Assembly: GCF_014926585.1 (NCBI RefSeq)
Contig: NZ_CP045422.1
Coordinates: 806,001 to 870,000, forward strand
Direction of reading: 5' to 3'
Source: Devosia beringensis
GTDB taxonomy: Bacteria; Pseudomonadota; Alphaproteobacteria; Rhizobiales; Devosiaceae
Length of the DNA stretch: 64,000 nucleotides
Each line of letters begins with the position of its first letter. Position 1 is the stretch's first letter. The position numbers were made by a program, and so were the translations under genes. Below the pieces are notes generated by a model. The model ran no database searches and was not told the origin of the DNA. It saw nothing but the letters and a program-made list of their open reading frames with translations. This document shows positions 61,778 to 64,000 of the stretch, piece after piece.

Positions 61778-63199
61778 ATGGGCGATCAGCTGCCGTTTGA
61801 CGAAATGTACGAAGCGGACGGCAGTGTCCGCGAACCCTATCGAGCGCTGGCGCAGTGGCTGGAGGAACAGCCCGACAAGGCGCTCAACCTGATGCAGTCC
61901 GACGCCGAGGCGATCTTCCGCAAGCTGGGCATTACCTTTGCGGTCTATGGCTCGGCCGAGGGCACCGAAAAGGTGATCCCGTTCGACGTGATCCCGCGCA
62001 TCATCGCGGCGCAGGAATGGCGCAAGATGTCCAAGGGCATCGAGCAGCGGGTCAAGGCGCTCAACGCCTTTCTCTATGACATCTATCACCGGCAAGACAT
62101 CATCAAGGCCGGCAGGGTGCCGGAAAAGCTGATCCTGCAGAACGCCGCCTTCTGCCCGGAAATGATGGGGCTGGAGCCGGCGCGCGGCGTCTATGCCCAC
62201 ATTATCGGCGTCGATATCGTGCGCACCGGGCCGGACGACTTCTTCGTGCTGGAAGACAATCTGCGCACCCCCTCGGGCGTCAGCTATATGCTGGAGGACC
62301 GGGAAGCGATGATGATCCTGGCGCCGGACCTGTTCCAGCGCCAGAAGGTGGCGCCGGTGGAAAACTATCCGGAAAACCTGCGCCGGACGCTCGAAAGCGT
62401 GGCGCCGGAGAATTCGGGTTCGTCGCCCAATATCGTGGTGCTGACGCCGGGCATCTACAATTCAGCCTATTTCGAGCACTCGTTCCTGGCCGACCAGATG
62501 GGCGCGACGCTGTGCGAAGGGCCGGACCTCTTCGTCGATGGCGGCAAGGTCTATATGCGCACCACGACGGGCCCAGAACGGGTGCATGTGATCTATCGCC
62601 GGATCGATGATGATTATCTCGATCCGCTGACCTTCCTGCCCGGCTCGATGCTGGGCGTGCCCGGCCTGTTCGACGCCTATCGCGCCGGCAATGTGACGCT
62701 GGTCAATGCGCCCGGGACCGGCATTGCCGATGACAAGGCGGTCTATACCTATGTGCCGGAGATCATCGAATTCTATCTCGGCGAGAAGGCCATTTTGCAG
62801 AATGTGCCGACCTATAACTGCACCGATGACGAGCAGCGCAACTGGGTGCTGGCCAATATCGGCGACCTGGTGGTCAAGGAAGTACACGGCTCGGGCGGCT
62901 ATGGCATGATGGTGGGGCCGACCTCGACCAAGGCCATGCACAATGAATTCCGCAAGAAGATCGAGGCGCGGCCGGACAATTACATCGTGCAGCCGACGCT
63001 GGCGCTGAGCACCTGCCCCACCTATGTCAAATCGGGCATTGCGCCGCGCCATGTCGACCTGCGGCCCTATGTGCTGGTGGGCGACGAGGTGCGCATTACC
63101 CCAGGCGGGCTGACGCGCGTGGCGCTGGAAAAGGGTTCGCTGGTGGTCAATTCGAGCCAGGGCGGGGGCACCAAGGACACCTGGGTGCTGGAAGATTGA
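61778..63199 (+). CDS. Circularly permuted ATP-grasp protein (type 2)
   Basis: 473 residues. Family features: DEMYEADGSVREPYRALAQWL near the start (core: YRALAQWLEEQPDKALN), VIPFDVIPRII, and nucleotide-binding segments FFVLEDNLRTPSGVSYMLEDR (core: LEDNLRTPSGVSYML), VIYRRIDDDYLDPL and VVKEVHGSGGYGMMVGP. Members are predicted to form amide bonds in an unknown peptide-like product. It is followed two bases later by an alpha-E gene, the partner expected from published gene-neighbourhood work. Both continue into an operon beyond the window. Confidence 0.93.
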   Translation: MGDQLPFDEMYEADGSVREPYRALAQWLEEQPDKALNLMQSDAEAIFRKLGITFAVYGSAEGTEKVIPFDVIPRIIAAQEWRKMSKGIEQRVKALNAFLYDIYHRQDIIKAGRVPEKLILQNAAFCPEMMGLEPARGVYAHIIGVDIVRTGPDDFFVLEDNLRTPSGVSYMLEDREAMMILAPDLFQRQKVAPVENYPENLRRTLESVAPENSGSSPNIVVLTPGIYNSAYFEHSFLADQMGATLCEGPDLFVDGGKVYMRTTTGPERVHVIYRRIDDDYLDPLTFLPGSMLGVPGLFDAYRAGNVTLVNAPGTGIADDKAVYTYVPEIIEFYLGEKAILQNVPTYNCTDDEQRNWVLANIGDLVVKEVHGSGGYGMMVGPTSTKAMHNEFRKKIEARPDNYIVQPTLALSTCPTYVKSGIAPRHVDLRPYVLVGDEVRITPGGLTRVALEKGSLVVNSSQGGGTKDTWVLED

Positions 63200-63201
63200 C
63201 C

Positions 63202-64000
63202 ATGCTGGGACGGACTGCACAAAACCTGTACTGGCTCAGCCGCTATGTCGAGCGGGCCGAAAACATGGCCCGCCTGCTCGAGGTCGGCTATCGCATGAGC
63301 CTGACATCGCGCCGTGAAGGCGGGGTATCGGAACACCTGGTCTCGATGATGCAGGCGGCCGAGGTCGACGAGGAATTCGGCAAGAAGGACCGCGTCGCCG
63401 ATGTCGACACGGTGGCCCATTTCATGATGTTCGACCGGGACAATCCGAGCTCGGTGTATAATTGCCTGAGCTTTGCGCGCAGCAATGCGCGCTCGGTGCG
63501 CACCGCCATCACCACCGACATGTGGGAGGCGATCAATTCGGCTTGGCTCGAATTTTCCCAGATCAAGCCGCGCGATGTGCGCGGGGCCAAGCTGCTGGGC
63601 CTGCTCGAATGGGTCAAGGATATCGGGCATCAGTTCCGCGGCGCGCTGCTGGGCACGATCCTGCGCGATGACGGCTTTGCCTTCCTGCAGGCGGGCAATT
63701 TCATAGAGCGGGCCGACAATACGGCGCGCATTCTCGACATGAAATATTACGTGCTGCTGCCGCGCGCCAAGATGGTGGGCGGGGATCTCGACATCCAGCA
63801 ATGGACGCTGATCCTGCGGGCGGCCTCGGCGCATCGCAGCTATCGGCATGTCTATCACGACCGCTACAAGGCGACCAATATTGCCGACTTCCTGATCCTG
63901 CGGCCGGAAATGCCGCGCTCGCTGATCTTCTGCGCGCGATATCTGGAAGACAATGTGGTGACGCTGAGCAAGCTCTATGGGCAGCAGCAGAGCTGCAATG
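63202..64000 (+). CDS. Alpha-E domain protein (3' truncated)
   Basis: 266 residues are present and the frame is open at the last base. MLGRTAQNLYWLSRYVERAENMARLLEVG (core: YWLSRYVERAENMARL) and AGNFIERADNTARILD are the repeated alpha-helical E-domain motifs. Arg/Glu-rich, cytoplasmic. The start is the ATG two bases after the ATP-grasp stop. In related genomes a transglutaminase-like gene and an Anbu-type peptidase gene follow. Function is not established. Confidence 0.92.
   Translation, partial: MLGRTAQNLYWLSRYVERAENMARLLEVGYRMSLTSRREGGVSEHLVSMMQAAEVDEEFGKKDRVADVDTVAHFMMFDRDNPSSVYNCLSFARSNARSVRTAITTDMWEAINSAWLEFSQIKPRDVRGAKLLGLLEWVKDIGHQFRGALLGTILRDDGFAFLQAGNFIERADNTARILDMKYYVLLPRAKMVGGDLDIQQWTLILRAASAHRSYRHVYHDRYKATNIADFLILRPEMPRSLIFCARYLEDNVVTLSKLYGQQQSCN

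Overview
The window looks like a chromosomal segment of a high-GC alphaproteobacterium of the order Hyphomicrobiales, most probably Devosia or a near relative. This is inferred from gene order (rluB-rsmD; lspA-ileS-ribF-HAD; groES-groEL behind a CIRCE element; hisS-hisZ-hisG), from a tRNA-His of the alphaproteobacterial type without G-1, from CtrA- and Irr-like sites, and from short GC-rich intergenic palindromes. No database search was possible, so the genus is a guess. Nearly every base is in coding sequence, and there is no prophage, plasmid or CRISPR. The only clear mobile element is one IS110-family (IS1111-type) insertion sequence.

Layout. 1-12.8 kb is housekeeping: the end of a Zur-type regulator, rluB-rsmD with a very long repetitive RluB tail, a lipoprotein, lspA, ileS, ribF, a HAD phosphatase, a small kinase, a membrane protein with a degenerate EAL domain, and a ROK regulator. 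13-18.4 kb holds a sigma-54 activator, a DMT exporter, two small genes and the groESL operon with its promoter, CIRCE operator and terminator. 18.4-25.6 kb holds a CtrA-box-preceded EF-hand protein, a BrnA-like orphan, a TSUP permease, a glycosyltransferase, hisG-hisZ-hisS (overlapping) and a DUF1127 gene. 26-32.7 kb carries tag, an L,D-transpeptidase, a TadG-like von Willebrand protein, tRNA-His and a PAS protein whose histidine-kinase core has lost its key residues.

32.8-40.8 kb is transport. A ferric-iron binding protein and permease have no ATPase gene beside them. They are followed by a complete peptide/oligosaccharide ABC transporter, with a large inverted repeat between binding protein and permeases. 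40.8-49.2 kb is carbon and energy metabolism: GH13 and GH1 glycosidases, ApbC/Mrp, transaldolase, aromatic aminotransferase and EtfAB. 49.5-53.3 kb has a secreted EF-hand protein, terC and terB, with the IS directly upstream of terB. 53.3-58.2 kb has a LysR regulator divergent from a SbtA-like permease, an M20 amidohydrolase, an AbrB-type permease and a small secreted protein. 58.2-64 kb has a second GH13 enzyme, a GST with a D-2-hydroxyacid dehydrogenase, and the start of a circularly permuted ATP-grasp / alpha-E operon that runs off the end.

The items most worth following are the ATP-grasp/alpha-E operon, the structured right end of the IS (candidate bridge RNA), the pseudo-histidine-kinase, the HisRS/tRNA-His pair, and the regulatory sites upstream of the EF-hand, iron and SbtA-like genes.
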